Assembly (NCBI RefSeq): GCF_011927765.1
Contig: NZ_JAATJG010000016.1
Location: 1 to 64,000, forward strand
Length of the DNA: 64,000 nucleotides
DNA from: Wenyingzhuangia aestuarii
GTDB lineage: Bacteria > Bacteroidota > Bacteroidia > Flavobacteriales > Flavobacteriaceae
Direction: 5' to 3'
The translations under genes and the position numbers were made by a program. Below are positions 25,925-35,634 of the stretch, in pieces. The notes below the pieces were generated by a model. The model did no database searches and was not told the DNA's origin. It saw only the letters and a list, made by a program, of their open reading frames with translations. Position 1 is the stretch's first letter; each line of letters opens with the position of its first letter.

Positions 25925-26959
25925 TTAAACCTTATTTAGTTGAGTCTTCTTGTATTCAGACGGAGTTAAACCTTTGATTTTCTTAAACGTAGAATTAAAA
26001 GATGATTTAGAACTAAAACCAACATCCATGGCAATAGCCAAGAGTGTAAACTGATTAATTTGGTCGTTTTTTAACCTAATAATAAACTCTTCTACTCTAT
26101 ATTGATTGATGAGATCTTGAAAACTAATATTCATGTGAACATTTAAAATCTCCGAAATATATTGACGAGGAATATTTAATCTTTTTGAAAATTCATGAAT
26201 CGATAATTGATTATTTAAATACAATTTTTCTATTTCCATTGCATGAATAATTTCAGCTTTGTATTTCTGAATTAACTCTGGATTAAGATTGGAGTTTTTA
26301 TACTTATTCACTTTTATACCTGGAAGCAATTGATTGTCTTTGGTAATTAATTTAAAGGCTATAAAATAAAACAGAAACGCAACAATTAATAAAAGACTGG
26401 TGTTAAAATATTGATTACTTATAGTTATTGCTGTAGCGGGGTTTATTAATCCTATAATTTCATTTACTATTGAAAACGCAAACAATAACATAATAGGAAT
26501 TGCAAAATAAAGAGCCCAATGTTTAATTTTGGTTGTAACTATGGAATAAATCATCAAGAATAAATAAACCGCAAAAGTTAGTTCTATTAGCGTTTCTACT
26601 ATTTCTACTACTAAGTGATCGTATCCCATTTTTATTTCTATCGCTTCAACAATAAAATAGATAAGATTGGGAATAAAAAAAAGAGCATCCCTTTTAGAAA
26701 AAACCTCTTTCCCATTTTTATAATACCTAACAAAAAGAAATAAAAAAGTGATGAAAAGAGAATTATCAAAAAGAAACCAATCTGAATTTTTGATAAAAAT
26801 ATTATTCTCATCATCGCAAATAATATAAATTAAAATAGATAATAAACTTCCAAACAACAACCAAAAAGGAGTTTGTCTATATTTTTTTCTATTTACTAAC
26901 AAAACAGAAAGCACAAAAACACCTTGTAGTAAAGCTATTATTTGAATGATTGTAAGCAT
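25925..26959 (-). CDS. AraC-type regulator with membrane-embedded sensor region
   Basis: A 344-aa protein. The first ~205 residues form about seven hydrophobic helices, followed by a linker and a C-terminal AraC-type double helix-turn-helix (about 240-344: LSIHEFSKRLNIPRQYISEILN and FTLLAIAMDVGFSSKSSFNSTFKKIKGLTPSEYKK). Such membrane-bound AraC proteins regulate transcription directly from the inner membrane. The signal and targets are unknown; neighbours are transcribed separately. Confidence 0.88.
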   Translation of the reverse strand: MLTIIQIIALLQGVFVLSVLLVNRKKYRQTPFWLLFGSLLSILIYIICDDENNIFIKNSDWFLFDNSLFITFLFLFVRYYKNGKEVFSKRDALFFIPNLIYFIVEAIEIKMGYDHLVVEIVETLIELTFAVYLFLMIYSIVTTKIKHWALYFAIPIMLLFAFSIVNEIIGLINPATAITISNQYFNTSLLLIVAFLFYFIAFKLITKDNQLLPGIKVNKYKNSNLNPELIQKYKAEIIHAMEIEKLYLNNQLSIHEFSKRLNIPRQYISEILNVHMNISFQDLINQYRVEEFIIRLKNDQINQFTLLAIAMDVGFSSKSSFNSTFKKIKGLTPSEYKKTQLNKV

Positions 26960-27027
26960 TGTAATGTTGTTATTAACTTTAGGATTAAAACTTAAATTCT
27001 ATGATTCTATACTTTGCTTTAAAACAA

Positions 27028-27066
27028 CATCCCAATAACAGAAACCTTAGTTTTGTTATTGGGATG
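27028..27066 (-). terminator. Hairpin between alaS and the AraC gene
   Basis: 13-bp arms CATCCCAATAACA (27028-27040) and TGTTATTGGGATG (27054-27066) with a 13-nt loop, about 90 nt past the alaS stop; the following minus-strand bases (TTGTTTTAAA) are only moderately T-rich, so it is a probable rather than certain terminator. Confidence 0.55.
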
Positions 27067-27155
27067 CTAGTTTTATTTATATTCTAAACCTCAAACCTTT
27101 GATTAGCTTTTGGCACCTTGGTAATCTAAAGGCAATAGCTAACAATTAACAGCTA

Positions 27156-29765
27156 TTATAGGTATTCTTTTACTTTATCAATTGCCTCTGACAATCCTGC
27201 CGGATTTTTACCTCCCGCTGTTGCAAAGAACTTTTGTCCTCCACCACCTCCTTGAATCAATCGACCCAATTCGCGAACTATTTTACCAGCATCGTATCCT
27301 TTTTCTTCTACTAAATTTTTAGCAATGTAAGATGTTAATGTTGCTTTTCCATCATTTTCTGCTCCTGCAAAAAAGAATAAATTATCAACCTCTCCACCTA
27401 ATTCATGCGCAATATCTTTAATAGCACCTGCATTCATATCTATTCTTGTTGCTAAGAAATTAATTCCGTTGATTTCTTGAATGCTAGATTTTAAATCTCC
27501 TTTAATATTCTTTGCTTTTTCTTTTAACAAAGATTCAATTTCTTTCTTTAAAGCTGCATTTTCATCTTGTAAAGAAGTAATTGCTTTTACGGGATCTTTA
27601 GCATTTTTTAAAGAACCTTTAACCGCTACCAACTCTTTATCTTGTTTTAAAAAGAAATCCATAGCAACAGTTCCTGTAATTGCTTCAATTCTACGAACTC
27701 CAGCAGCTACTGCCCCTTCTCCAGAAATTTTAAAATGCCAAATAGAACTTGTGTTTTCTACATGCGTACCTCCACACAATTCTTTAGAGTTTCCAAACTG
27801 AATCATACGAACCGTATCTCCATATTTTTCTCCAAACAAAGCCATAGCACCTTTGTCTATTGCTTGTTGCATTGGAATGTTTCTAAACTCTTGTAAGTCT
27901 AATTTTTCACGAATACGAGCATTTACAAATTCTTCTATTTCTTCTATTTGCTCTGCTGTTACTTTAGAAAAGTGAGAAAAATCGAAACGTAAATATTTAG
28001 CATTTACCAAAGAACCTTTTTGTTCTACATGTGTTCCTAAAACAGCTCTTAATGCTTGATGTAATAAGTGCGTTGCAGAGTGATTGTTATTAGACAATGC
28101 TCTGTTTTTAGCATCTACCACAGCTTTAAAAGTATCTGTAGGGTTTTTTGGTAAGTCTTTAGCTATGTGAATAATTAAGTTATTCTCTTTCTTGGTATCA
28201 ATAATATGTAAAACATCACCATTACTAGCCTCTAGAAAACCTCTATCTCCTACTTGCCCTCCTCCTTCTGGATAAAAAGGAGTTAAGTTAAATACCAATT
28301 GGTACAACTCCCCGTCTTTTTTAGAGGTCACTTTACGGTATCTTGTAATTTTAACTTGAGTTTCTAAATAATCGTATCCTACAAACTCTTCTTCTGCATC
28401 TTCTTTTAAAATTACCCAATCATCCATATCCATTTCTGCTGCTGCTCTAGATCTGTTCTTTTGCTTTTGCAATGCAGCCTCAAACTCAGCTTCGTTTAAT
28501 GAATATCCTTTTTCGCTTAAAATTAAAGCTGTTAAATCAATAGGAAAACCAAAAGTATCGTACAATTCAAATGCTTTATCTCCAGAAACTTCCTTTCCTT
28601 TTGTTCCTGCAATTACATTGTCTAACAATCCTAATCCTTGACCTAAGGTTCTTAAGAAAGATGCCTCTTCTTCTTTAATTACATTTTTCACCAATTGTTT
28701 TTGAGCGGTAATCTCTGGGAAATAATCTCCCATTTGATTACTCAACACATCTACCAATTGATAAATAAATGCTTCTTTTTGATTTAAGAAAGTAAATCCG
28801 TAACGAATAGCTCTTCTTAAAATTCTACGAATTACATATCCTGCTCCTGTGCTAGATGGTAATTGTCCATCTGCAATAGCAAAGGCAACCGCTCTTACGT
28901 GATCTGATATTACACGTAAAGCAATATCTATTTCTTCAGACTTTCCGTAAACAACTCCTGTTTTAGATTCTAATTCGTGAATTAATGGAGTAAATACATC
29001 TGTATCATAATTAGATTGAACCCCTTGTAATACCATACACAAGCGTTCAAATCCCATTCCTGTATCAATATGTTGGTTTGGTAAATTCTCTAAAGAACCA
29101 TCTGCTTTTCTGTTGAACTGCATAAATACCAAGTTCCAAATCTCCACCACTTGTGGATGATCCATATTTACCAAATCAGCTCCTGGAGTTTTTGCCTTTT
29201 CTTCTGCAGAACGAATATCTACGTGAATTTCAGAACAAGGTCCACAAGGTCCTTGCGCTCCCATTTCCCAAAAGTTATCTTTTTTATTTCCTAATAAAAT
29301 TCTATCCTCAGAAATATGTTTCTTCCACATATCGTAAGCTTCGGTGTCTTTTACCAAACCTTCAGACTCATCTCCTTCAAAAATAGTTACATATAAAATA
29401 TCTTTATCTATTTTAAAAACTTCTGTTAACAATTCCCAAGACCAATCTATAGCCTCTTGTTTAAAGTAATCACCAAAAGACCAGTTTCCTAACATTTCAA
29501 ACAAAGTATGGTGATAAGTATCTATACCTACTTCTTCTAAATCGTTGTGTTTTCCAGAAACTCTTAAACATTTTTGAGAGTCAGTAACCCTTGTATTTAC
29601 AATTTTACGTTGCCCTAAAAAGTATTCTTTAAAAGGAACCATTCCTGCATTTACAAACATTAAAGTAGGATCGTCTTTTAAAACCATAGAGGCTGACGGT
29701 ACTATTTTGTGTTGTTTTGATTCAAAAAACTCTAAAAACTTCTTTCTAATATCCTGAGACTTCAT
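27156..29765 (-). CDS. alaS: Alanyl-tRNA synthetase
   Basis: Full-length class II alanyl-tRNA synthetase, 869 aa. Seen in order: N-terminal catalytic core ([40 protein letters not shown]), the editing domain with zinc-type ligands [12 protein letters not shown] and [11 protein letters not shown], and the C-terminal DHHA1/C-Ala domain with a glycine run ([17 protein letters not shown]). It charges tRNA-Ala and clears Ser/Gly mischarging. Start MKSQDIRKK at 29765 is preferred over an ATG 21 nt upstream, since alanyl synthetases begin with this motif. Divergent from the M23 peptidase gene. Confidence 0.97.
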   Translation of the reverse strand: MKSQDIRKKFLEFFESKQHKIVPSASMVLKDDPTLMFVNAGMVPFKEYFLGQRKIVNTRVTDSQKCLRVSGKHNDLEEVGIDTYHHTLFEMLGNWSFGDYFKQEAIDWSWELLTEVFKIDKDILYVTIFEGDESEGLVKDTEAYDMWKKHISEDRILLGNKKDNFWEMGAQGPCGPCSEIHVDIRSAEEKAKTPGADLVNMDHPQVVEIWNLVFMQFNRKADGSLENLPNQHIDTGMGFERLCMVLQGVQSNYDTDVFTPLIHELESKTGVVYGKSEEIDIALRVISDHVRAVAFAIADGQLPSSTGAGYVIRRILRRAIRYGFTFLNQKEAFIYQLVDVLSNQMGDYFPEITAQKQLVKNVIKEEEASFLRTLGQGLGLLDNVIAGTKGKEVSGDKAFELYDTFGFPIDLTALILSEKGYSLNEAEFEAALQKQKNRSRAAAEMDMDDWVILKEDAEEEFVGYDYLETQVKITRYRKVTSKKDGELYQLVFNLTPFYPEGGGQVGDRGFLEASNGDVLHIIDTKKENNLIIHIAKDLPKNPTDTFKAVVDAKNRALSNNNHSATHLLHQALRAVLGTHVEQKGSLVNAKYLRFDFSHFSKVTAEQIEEIEEFVNARIREKLDLQEFRNIPMQQAIDKGAMALFGEKYGDTVRMIQFGNSKELCGGTHVENTSSIWHFKISGEGAVAAGVRRIEAITGTVAMDFFLKQDKELVAVKGSLKNAKDPVKAITSLQDENAALKKEIESLLKEKAKNIKGDLKSSIQEINGINFLATRIDMNAGAIKDIAHELGGEVDNLFFFAGAENDGKATLTSYIAKNLVEEKGYDAGKIVRELGRLIQGGGGGQKFFATAGGKNPAGLSEAIDKVKEYL

Positions 29766-29816
29766 ATTGTAAATTGGGTTAAGCAATCTATTTAAGTACC
29801 TTAATAAAACATTTTG

Positions 29817-29824
29817 TAGTTTTG
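29817..29824 (+). promoter_or_regulatory. -7 box for the M23 peptidase gene
   Basis: TAGTTTTG, 66 nt upstream of the start at 29891, in the 104-nt gap shared with divergent alaS. Confidence 0.4.
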
Positions 29825-29868
29825 TGCGTTGGTAACATTCAATTAAATTGCTTTTATTTAATTGGTCA

Positions 29869-29876
29869 CAAAAATA
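29869..29876 (-). promoter_or_regulatory. -7 box for alaS
   Basis: TATTTTTG on the minus strand, about 103 nt upstream of alaS. It lies downstream of the oppositely directed box at 29817, so the two divergent transcripts would overlap in their leaders. Confidence 0.4.
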
Positions 29877-29890
29877 GTTAAATTAGTTTC

Positions 29891-30862
29891 ATGGCGAAAG
29901 CAAAATTTTATTACGATTCCGATACCTTATCTTATCAGCCTATTGAGAAGAATAAAAAGAGAATTCTAAGGAATACAATTCTTTATATTATGGCTATTTT
30001 ACTGATTGGATTACTAGGTTTTGTTGCCTTTAGCACCATTTTAAAATCTCCATCTGAGCGCGCAACTTTAAGAGAATTAAACAATTTAAAGTTTAATTAT
30101 GAACTTTTAGAAAAGCGAATGGGTGAATCTACCGCTATTTTAGAAGAAATTCAGCAACGTGATAACAACGTATATCGCATTATTTTTGAAGCCAAACCTA
30201 TTTCCGAAGAAGAAAGAAGTGCTGGTTTTGGAGGTGTAAACAGATACAAAAACTTAGAAGGATATAAAAATAGTGACTTGGTAAAAGAAGCTACTCAAAA
30301 AATGGACATTTTAGCCAAACGTTTAGTAGTACAATCTAAATCTTTAGACGAAATTGTAAAATTGGCAAAAAACAAAGCAGAAATGTTAGCTTCTATTCCA
30401 GCCATACAACCTGTGGCTAATAAAGACTTAAAAAGAATGGCTTCTGGTTATGGTATGAGAATTCATCCAATATATAAAACTAGAAGAATGCACTGGGGAA
30501 TGGATTTTTCTGCACCGCAAGGCTCTAATATTTATGCAACCGGAGATGGAGTTGTAAAATCTGCTAAAAAATCTAGAAAAGGATTTGGGAATCATATTGT
30601 GATTGATCATGGATTTGGATACGAAACCACCTATGCCCACATGAATAAGTTTTTTGTAAGAAGAGGTCAAAAAGTAAAACGTGGAGACTTAATTGGTTTG
30701 GTAGGTTCTACAGGATCTTCTACTGCACCACACTTGCATTACGAAGTAAAAAAAGGAAATCAGAAAATGAATCCTGTGTATTTTTATCATAATGATTTAA
30801 CTCCGGAGGAATATGAGACCATGTTGATTTTATCTTCTCAAGAAAATCAATCTTTAGACTAA
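29891..30862 (+). CDS. M23 family peptidoglycan endopeptidase, membrane-anchored
   Basis: A 323-aa protein: cytoplasmic tail, one transmembrane helix (about 27-47: TILYIMAILLIGLLGFVAF), a coiled-coil-like stretch (SPSERATLRELNNLKFNYELLEKRM), then a LytM/M23 domain with zinc ligands SGYGMRIHPIYKTRRMHWGMD, split here as HPIYKTRRMHWGMD, and HLHYEV. It should cut peptide cross-links in murein in the periplasm. The stop codon overlaps the start of the MerR gene by one base, so both are translated from one mRNA. Confidence 0.93.
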   Translation: MAKAKFYYDSDTLSYQPIEKNKKRILRNTILYIMAILLIGLLGFVAFSTILKSPSERATLRELNNLKFNYELLEKRMGESTAILEEIQQRDNNVYRIIFEAKPISEEERSAGFGGVNRYKNLEGYKNSDLVKEATQKMDILAKRLVVQSKSLDEIVKLAKNKAEMLASIPAIQPVANKDLKRMASGYGMRIHPIYKTRRMHWGMDFSAPQGSNIYATGDGVVKSAKKSRKGFGNHIVIDHGFGYETTYAHMNKFFVRRGQKVKRGDLIGLVGSTGSSTAPHLHYEVKKGNQKMNPVYFYHNDLTPEEYETMLILSSQENQSLD

Positions 30863-31191
30863 TGCATATAGAACTACCTAAAAAACGATATTATAAAATT
30901 GGTGAGGTTGCCAAAGCTTTTGGAGTGCCTATTACCATGATTCGTTATTGGGAACAAGAGTTTGAAATGATTAAGCCTAAAAAAAATAGTAAGGGCGATA
31001 GAATGTTTACAGAAGTAGATATTGAAAAACTAAAGCTTGTATATCATTTAGCAAAAGAACAGGGCTATTCTTTAGAAGGTGTTCGTAAAAAATTACGAGA
31101 TCAGCCTAAAAAAACCATTACCACCATTACCACCATTAACCGCTTAGAAGCGATTAAAACAGAACTCTTAAAGATTAAGAATCAATTGTAA
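30862..31191 (+). CDS. MerR family transcriptional regulator
   Basis: A 109-aa protein consisting almost only of a MerR winged helix-turn-helix (RYYKIGEVAKAFGVPITMIRYWEQEFEMIKP and MFTEVDIEKLKLVYHLAKEQGYSLEGVRKKL). No effector domain follows; the C-terminus is a short helix. Overlaps the M23 gene by one base (TAATG), a pairing I associate with Bacteroidota cell-envelope genes. Target unknown. Confidence 0.9.
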   Translation: MHIELPKKRYYKIGEVAKAFGVPITMIRYWEQEFEMIKPKKNSKGDRMFTEVDIEKLKLVYHLAKEQGYSLEGVRKKLRDQPKKTITTITTINRLEAIKTELLKIKNQL

Positions 31192-31263
31192 AAAGACATT
31201 CTGTCATATTACTACATTGGTATAGTTTATGTACTTTAGTACTTGTAATTATTAAATTATATC

Positions 31264-31842
31264 ATGAAAAAAATTGTAAAGTATTTAGCTGTAATTGTTA
31301 CAGCCATCACATTAAGTTCTTGCGGATACAACGGCATGGTTACAGCACAAGAAGCTGCAACAGGTCAATGGGCAAACGTAGAAAGTTCTTACCAACGTAG
31401 AGCAGATTTAATACCAAACTTGGTAGCTACTGTAAAAGGATATGCTAGCCATGAACAAGAAACATTAACTGGAGTAATTGAAGCCAGAGCCAAAGCAACC
31501 TCTGTAAAAATTGATGCTAGTAAATTAGATGCCAATAGCATTGCTAAATTTCAAGAAGCACAACAAGGATTAACAGGAGCGCTAAACAAATTAATGGTAG
31601 TTTCTGAAAGATATCCAGAATTAAAAGCTAGTCAGCAATTTATTGGATTACAATCTCAGTTAGAAGGAACAGAAAACAGAATAAACGTAGAACGTAATCG
31701 CTTTAACAACTTGGTAAAAGATTACAATACTATGATTAGAAAGTTTCCTAAAAACTTAACTGCAAGTATGTTTTCTTTTGAAAAGTTAGATTATTTTCAA
31801 GCAGATCCATCGAGCAGTAAAGCTCCTGAAGTAAAATTTTAA
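31264..31842 (+). CDS. LemA family lipoprotein
   Basis: A 192-aa LemA protein: lipobox LSSCGYNG, then the conserved NVESSYQRRADLIPNLVATVKGYASHEQETLTGVIEARA helix hairpin and FNNLVKDYNTMIRKFPKNL. LemA proteins are membrane-attached helical bundles of unknown biochemical role. Here the family's usual N-terminal helix is a lipoprotein signal. First of four genes (LemA, TPM, BI-1, TPM) with gaps of 2 to 6 nt, clearly one operon. Confidence 0.93.
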   Translation: MKKIVKYLAVIVTAITLSSCGYNGMVTAQEAATGQWANVESSYQRRADLIPNLVATVKGYASHEQETLTGVIEARAKATSVKIDASKLDANSIAKFQEAQQGLTGALNKLMVVSERYPELKASQQFIGLQSQLEGTENRINVERNRFNNLVKDYNTMIRKFPKNLTASMFSFEKLDYFQADPSSSKAPEVKF

Positions 31843-31844
31843 GC

Positions 31845-32279
31845 ATGAGCAAACCTAGTTTTTTTACTAAAGAACAAGAAACACTAATTGTAAACGCAAT
31901 TAAAGAAGCTGAAAAAAACACCTCTGGTGAAATTAGAGTTCATTTAGAACCTACGTTTGAAGGAGATGTTATGGACAGAGCTATAGCTGTGTTTAACGAT
32001 TTAAAAATGCATGAAACCGAAGCAAGAAACGGAGTCTTGTTTTACGTTGCCACCGAAGCAAAACAATTTGTTATTTTAGGTGATGATGGTATTAACGATG
32101 TGGTTCCAACCAATTTTTGGGAAACCACAAAAGACAAAGTAATCAATCAATTTAAACAAGGACAATTTGCACAAGGTTTGGTTGATGGTATTCAAGAAGC
32201 AGGACAGCAATTAAAAACCTATTTTAAATACCAAAGTAACGATACCAACGAATTGTCAGACGAAATATCTAAAGGATAA
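31845..32279 (+). CDS. Short TPM domain protein, cytoplasmic
   Basis: A 144-aa protein with a TPM (TPM_phosphatase) fold: EKNTSGEIRVHLEPTF, then NGVLFYVATEAKQFVILGDDGINDVVPTNFWE and GLVDGIQEAGQQLKTYF. No signal peptide or membrane helix, unlike its relative at 32992. TPM domains bind calcium or act as acid phosphatases in the plant homologue; bacterial roles are unclear. Two nt after LemA. Confidence 0.88.
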   Translation: MSKPSFFTKEQETLIVNAIKEAEKNTSGEIRVHLEPTFEGDVMDRAIAVFNDLKMHETEARNGVLFYVATEAKQFVILGDDGINDVVPTNFWETTKDKVINQFKQGQFAQGLVDGIQEAGQQLKTYFKYQSNDTNELSDEISKG

Positions 32280-32283
32280 TATT

Positions 32284-32985
32284 ATGAACCCATTTTCAAT
32301 TGAATCTAGCACAGCAAAGGAAGCTGTCTTTATGAACAAAGTATACGCTTGGATGAGCGGTGCTTTATTAATTACTGCATTTGTAGCTTGGTGGGCTGCC
32401 ACTACTCCAGCTTTTTTAGAAATTTTATATCCACCCCAAGGAGGTATTAACAAAATCCTTTTTTATGGTTTGATTGGTGCTGAACTAGGTTTGGTCGTTT
32501 GGTTATCGGCAAGAATCCAAAGCATGACGGCTGAAAGAGCTAGCTTACTGTTTATTTTATATTCCGTATTAAATGGATTAACCATGTCTACTATCTTTTT
32601 ATTGTATACATCAGCTTCTATTTCTACTACCTTTTTTATTACAGCAGGTACGTTTGGAACTATGAGTTTTTATGGATACACCACTAAAAAAGATTTAACT
32701 AGCTGGGGGAACTTATTATTTATGGGATTAATTGGATTGATTATAGCAACTGTGGTAAACATGTTTCTACAATCTTCTGTAATGGCTTACATCTTAAATT
32801 ATGTAGGTGTACTTGTATTTGTAGGATTAACCGCTTATGATACTCAAAAAATTAAAAGAATGGCTGGTCAGATGAACTCTGAGGAAGATGCTAAAAAAGG
32901 TGCCATTATGGGTGCTTTAACATTGTACTTAGACTTTATTAACCTATTCTTATACTTATTACGTTTATTCGGAGACAGAAAATAA
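32284..32985 (+). CDS. Bax inhibitor-1 / YccA family membrane protein
   Basis: A 233-aa protein with seven hydrophobic helices, including MSGALLITAFVAWWAA, the LNGLTMSTIFLLYTSASI helix and the closing YDTQKIKRMAG with DFINLFLYLLRLFG. BI-1 proteins are membrane leak channels or stress modulators, the YccA branch interacting with FtsH. Located between two TPM genes; a joint role in membrane-protein quality control is an inference. Confidence 0.93.
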   Translation: MNPFSIESSTAKEAVFMNKVYAWMSGALLITAFVAWWAATTPAFLEILYPPQGGINKILFYGLIGAELGLVVWLSARIQSMTAERASLLFILYSVLNGLTMSTIFLLYTSASISTTFFITAGTFGTMSFYGYTTKKDLTSWGNLLFMGLIGLIIATVVNMFLQSSVMAYILNYVGVLVFVGLTAYDTQKIKRMAGQMNSEEDAKKGAIMGALTLYLDFINLFLYLLRLFGDRK

Positions 32986-32991
32986 AAACAT

Positions 32992-33795
32992 ATGTATAAA
33001 CACATTACAAAGCTAGTCCTTGGACTGGCTTTTTTTTCAATATTAGTAGCAAACGCACAAGATCCTTTAGCTAAAAAAGAAACTAGCTTTAAGGGAGTGT
33101 ATGATTATGCTAACATGCTTACCAAACAAGAAGCAAGCACATTAGCACAAAAACTAATTAGATATGCAGACACCACTTCTACACAAATTGCCATTGCAAC
33201 CATTAACAGTTTAAATGGTAATGATATAGCTATGTTAGCTACAGAAAAAGCACATGAATGGGGAATTGGTCAAAAAGGAAAAGACAATGGAGTCTTTATT
33301 TTGGTTTCTAAAACCGATAGAAAAGTACACATTGCTACAGGTTACGGTGTAGAACACTTGCTAACTGACTATTTAAGTAAACAGATTATAACAGAGCTTA
33401 TTACTCCAGCTTTTAAACAACAACAATATTACTACGGATTAAATAGTGCTGCAGATAGAATTATTAAAATTTTAGCAGGAGAATACAAAGCAAACCCTAA
33501 GAAAAAAACTTCTAAAGGAAAAGGAAATATTTTAATTCTTGTACTAATTGTAGGAGCTGTTATCTTTTTTATGAGTAGAGGAAACAATTCTGGAAAAGGA
33601 AATGGAGGCTCTAATAACAAAGGCGGTAAACTAGATTCTTCTGATATTTTTACAGCTATTTTACTAGGTAGTTTAGGAAGTAGTAGAGGATACCGAGGAG
33701 GTTCGTCTTCAGGTGGCTTTGGCGGAGGTTTTTCCGGTGGAGGTGGCTTTGGCGGCGGAGGCTTTGGTGGTGGTGGTGCCAGCGGAGGTTGGTAA
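32992..33795 (+). CDS. TPM domain protein with Gly-rich tail
   Basis: A 267-aa protein: signal peptide (VANA-QD), a periplasmic TPM domain (about 30-155: GVYDYANMLTKQEAS, STQIAIATINSLNG, DNGVFILVSKTDRKVHIATGYG), one helix (about 180-197) and a C-terminal tail very rich in glycine, serine and phenylalanine (GGGFGGG repeats ending GGW). This is the YgcG-like architecture often found next to LemA. Ends the four-gene operon. Confidence 0.92.
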   Translation: MYKHITKLVLGLAFFSILVANAQDPLAKKETSFKGVYDYANMLTKQEASTLAQKLIRYADTTSTQIAIATINSLNGNDIAMLATEKAHEWGIGQKGKDNGVFILVSKTDRKVHIATGYGVEHLLTDYLSKQIITELITPAFKQQQYYYGLNSAADRIIKILAGEYKANPKKKTSKGKGNILILVLIVGAVIFFMSRGNNSGKGNGGSNNKGGKLDSSDIFTAILLGSLGSSRGYRGGSSSGGFGGGFSGGGGFGGGGFGGGGASGGW

Positions 33796-33816
33796 ACTAC
33801 ACTTAAACAACAATAC

Positions 33817-33850
33817 AAAAGCTCTTTATCTCTCTAGATAAAGAGCTTTT
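33817..33850 (+). terminator. Terminator of the LemA-TPM-BI-1 operon
   Basis: AAAAGCTCTTTATCT / AGATAAAGAGCTTTT arms (33817-33831, 33836-33850) with a CTCT loop and a T-run. Confidence 0.9.
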
Positions 33851-33966
33851 TTTGTGACTTTTATTAAACGTTACTATCACAATTTTTAAACTGCATCTTC
33901 TAATAATAAACTCTAATTTATGTACATTCGTAACACTGTTTTTTACACCTCCCAATACATTAAACA

Positions 33967-35634
33967 ATGAACATTAGAACTTGGATTATCATTATTATCA
34001 ACTCATTACTATTTGTAGTTGTTATTTCTCTTTCCACCTCATTTTACAATCAGTTTGAAAAAACATTAGACGAAAAAATACTATCTCAATTAAGTTCTAT
34101 TGAGCGACTAAAAAGAGTTCAGATAGAAAAGTACTTAGATGCTGAATGGAAACACTTTAAACTAAATGAATCTATAGACAATGGAATTAATTTTGATTTA
34201 AAGGATTTAGAGAAATTGTCTTATAAAATTAATGAATCTGGAATTTATGACTTTACTCCTATTTCTAAAGATGGAACTCTTTTAATTGGGTTGGTTATTG
34301 TTAAAAACAATGTTATTAAAAGCATAAAAACACTATCTAATAATTTTATACAGCAAATATTATTAGAACGTACAGGAATGGGGAAAAGTGGAGAAACCTA
34401 TTTGGTTGGAACAGACTACAAATTAAGATCTACTTCTAGATTTTTCCCTAACAAAACTCCTTATAGCATCATAGCAAAAACCAAAAGTGTTCAAAACTCT
34501 TTTAAGAATGTTTTAAAAAATGGAATTTATAAAGATTATAGAGGAATTCCTGTTTATAGTGCTTATCACAACATTACTATTTCTAACATTCATTGGTCTA
34601 TACTGTCGGAAATGGATGTTGATGAGGTTATGGAGCCTTTACAAAACATGCAAATTAAATTGCTAATTATTGCTTGTTCTATTCTAATTATAGCACTTTT
34701 ATTAGGTGTTTATTTTACACAGTTTCTATCAAAACCTTTAAAAACAATGGAAACTCAACTGTTAGCCATGACAGATGGAAACTACAATGTAAATATTGGT
34801 GAAAAGACTCACTTTAGAGAAATTAACGATATTTTAAAAGCTTTAAACTCTTTAAAAGTATCCTTAACCAAAGCAATTAGTTTTTCTCATGAAGTTGGAG
34901 AAATGAAACTAGACAGTACTTATCAACCCAAAACAAGTGCCGATGTTTTAGGAAATTCGTTGGTTAAAATGAAAGATAAACTGGTAGAATATCAACAAAA
35001 AGTAGCTCAAGCAAATACCAACAAAAAAAGAATTTTAATAGAAGGACAAGAAACCGAACGTAAAAGATTGGCTCAAGAATTACATGATGGTATTGGTCCT
35101 TTATTAACCAGTCTTCGCTTTTTTGTAGAAAACATGAATATAGATATTGAGGAAAAAGAAAAAATGAAAGCCTTAATAGATCATACCATTGCAGAAATTA
35201 GAAGAATGACCTATGCACTAATGCCACCTTCTTTAATAGATTTTGGTGTAGGAGAAACGTTAAAAACATTTGTAAAATTAATTAAAAATACAACTCAAAT
35301 AGATATAGATTTTAACAACTCTATTAAAGACAAAAAATCTAAAATTAATACCAACATTGCTATTTCTATTTTTAGAATTAGTCAAGAATTAATTAACAAC
35401 AGTGTTAAACACGCAAACGCAAGTAAAATAAGAATTTCCATAACAGAATTTGACAACTACCTTTCTATTTATTATTTTGATGATGGTATTGGTTACGATA
35501 CAGAAACTGTGAATTTAGGTTCTGGAATCATCAATATAAAAGAACGTGTAGAAATTTTAAATGGGTTGATTACTTTTGAATCTGAACCTGAAAACTCTAA
35601 TGTAGAAATAGAAATTCCTTTAACTCATGAATAA
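33967..35634 (+). CDS. Sensor histidine kinase with periplasmic Cache-like domain
   Basis: A 555-aa kinase. TM1 (about 6-27), a periplasmic sensor whose ERTGMGKSGETYLVGTDYKL stretch resembles Cache domains, TM2 (about 233-253), HAMP (SKPLKTMETQLLAMTDGNY), a coiled coil and a HisKA_3 dimerisation domain with His373 (RLAQELHDGIGPLLTSLR), then an HATPase domain (ISQELINNSVKHANAS, DDGIGYD, GSGIINIKERV). It phosphorylates the response regulator whose start overlaps its end by 8 nt. Ligand unknown; Cache domains bind small metabolites. Confidence 0.92.
   Translation: MNIRTWIIIIINSLLFVVVISLSTSFYNQFEKTLDEKILSQLSSIERLKRVQIEKYLDAEWKHFKLNESIDNGINFDLKDLEKLSYKINESGIYDFTPISKDGTLLIGLVIVKNNVIKSIKTLSNNFIQQILLERTGMGKSGETYLVGTDYKLRSTSRFFPNKTPYSIIAKTKSVQNSFKNVLKNGIYKDYRGIPVYSAYHNITISNIHWSILSEMDVDEVMEPLQNMQIKLLIIACSILIIALLLGVYFTQFLSKPLKTMETQLLAMTDGNYNVNIGEKTHFREINDILKALNSLKVSLTKAISFSHEVGEMKLDSTYQPKTSADVLGNSLVKMKDKLVEYQQKVAQANTNKKRILIEGQETERKRLAQELHDGIGPLLTSLRFFVENMNIDIEEKEKMKALIDHTIAEIRRMTYALMPPSLIDFGVGETLKTFVKLIKNTTQIDIDFNNSIKDKKSKINTNIAISIFRISQELINNSVKHANASKIRISITEFDNYLSIYYFDDGIGYDTETVNLGSGIINIKERVEILNGLITFESEPENSNVEIEIPLTHE

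Noticed and set aside
27134-27157. AATAGCT / AGCTATT repeat at the end of alaS
   Set aside because: Only 7 bp and overlapping the stop codon; the stronger hairpin at 27028 is preferred.
33432-33818. Proline-rich 128-aa minus-strand ORF
   Set aside because: Antisense reading of the Gly-rich tail of the TPM protein; glycine codons give proline on the other strand.
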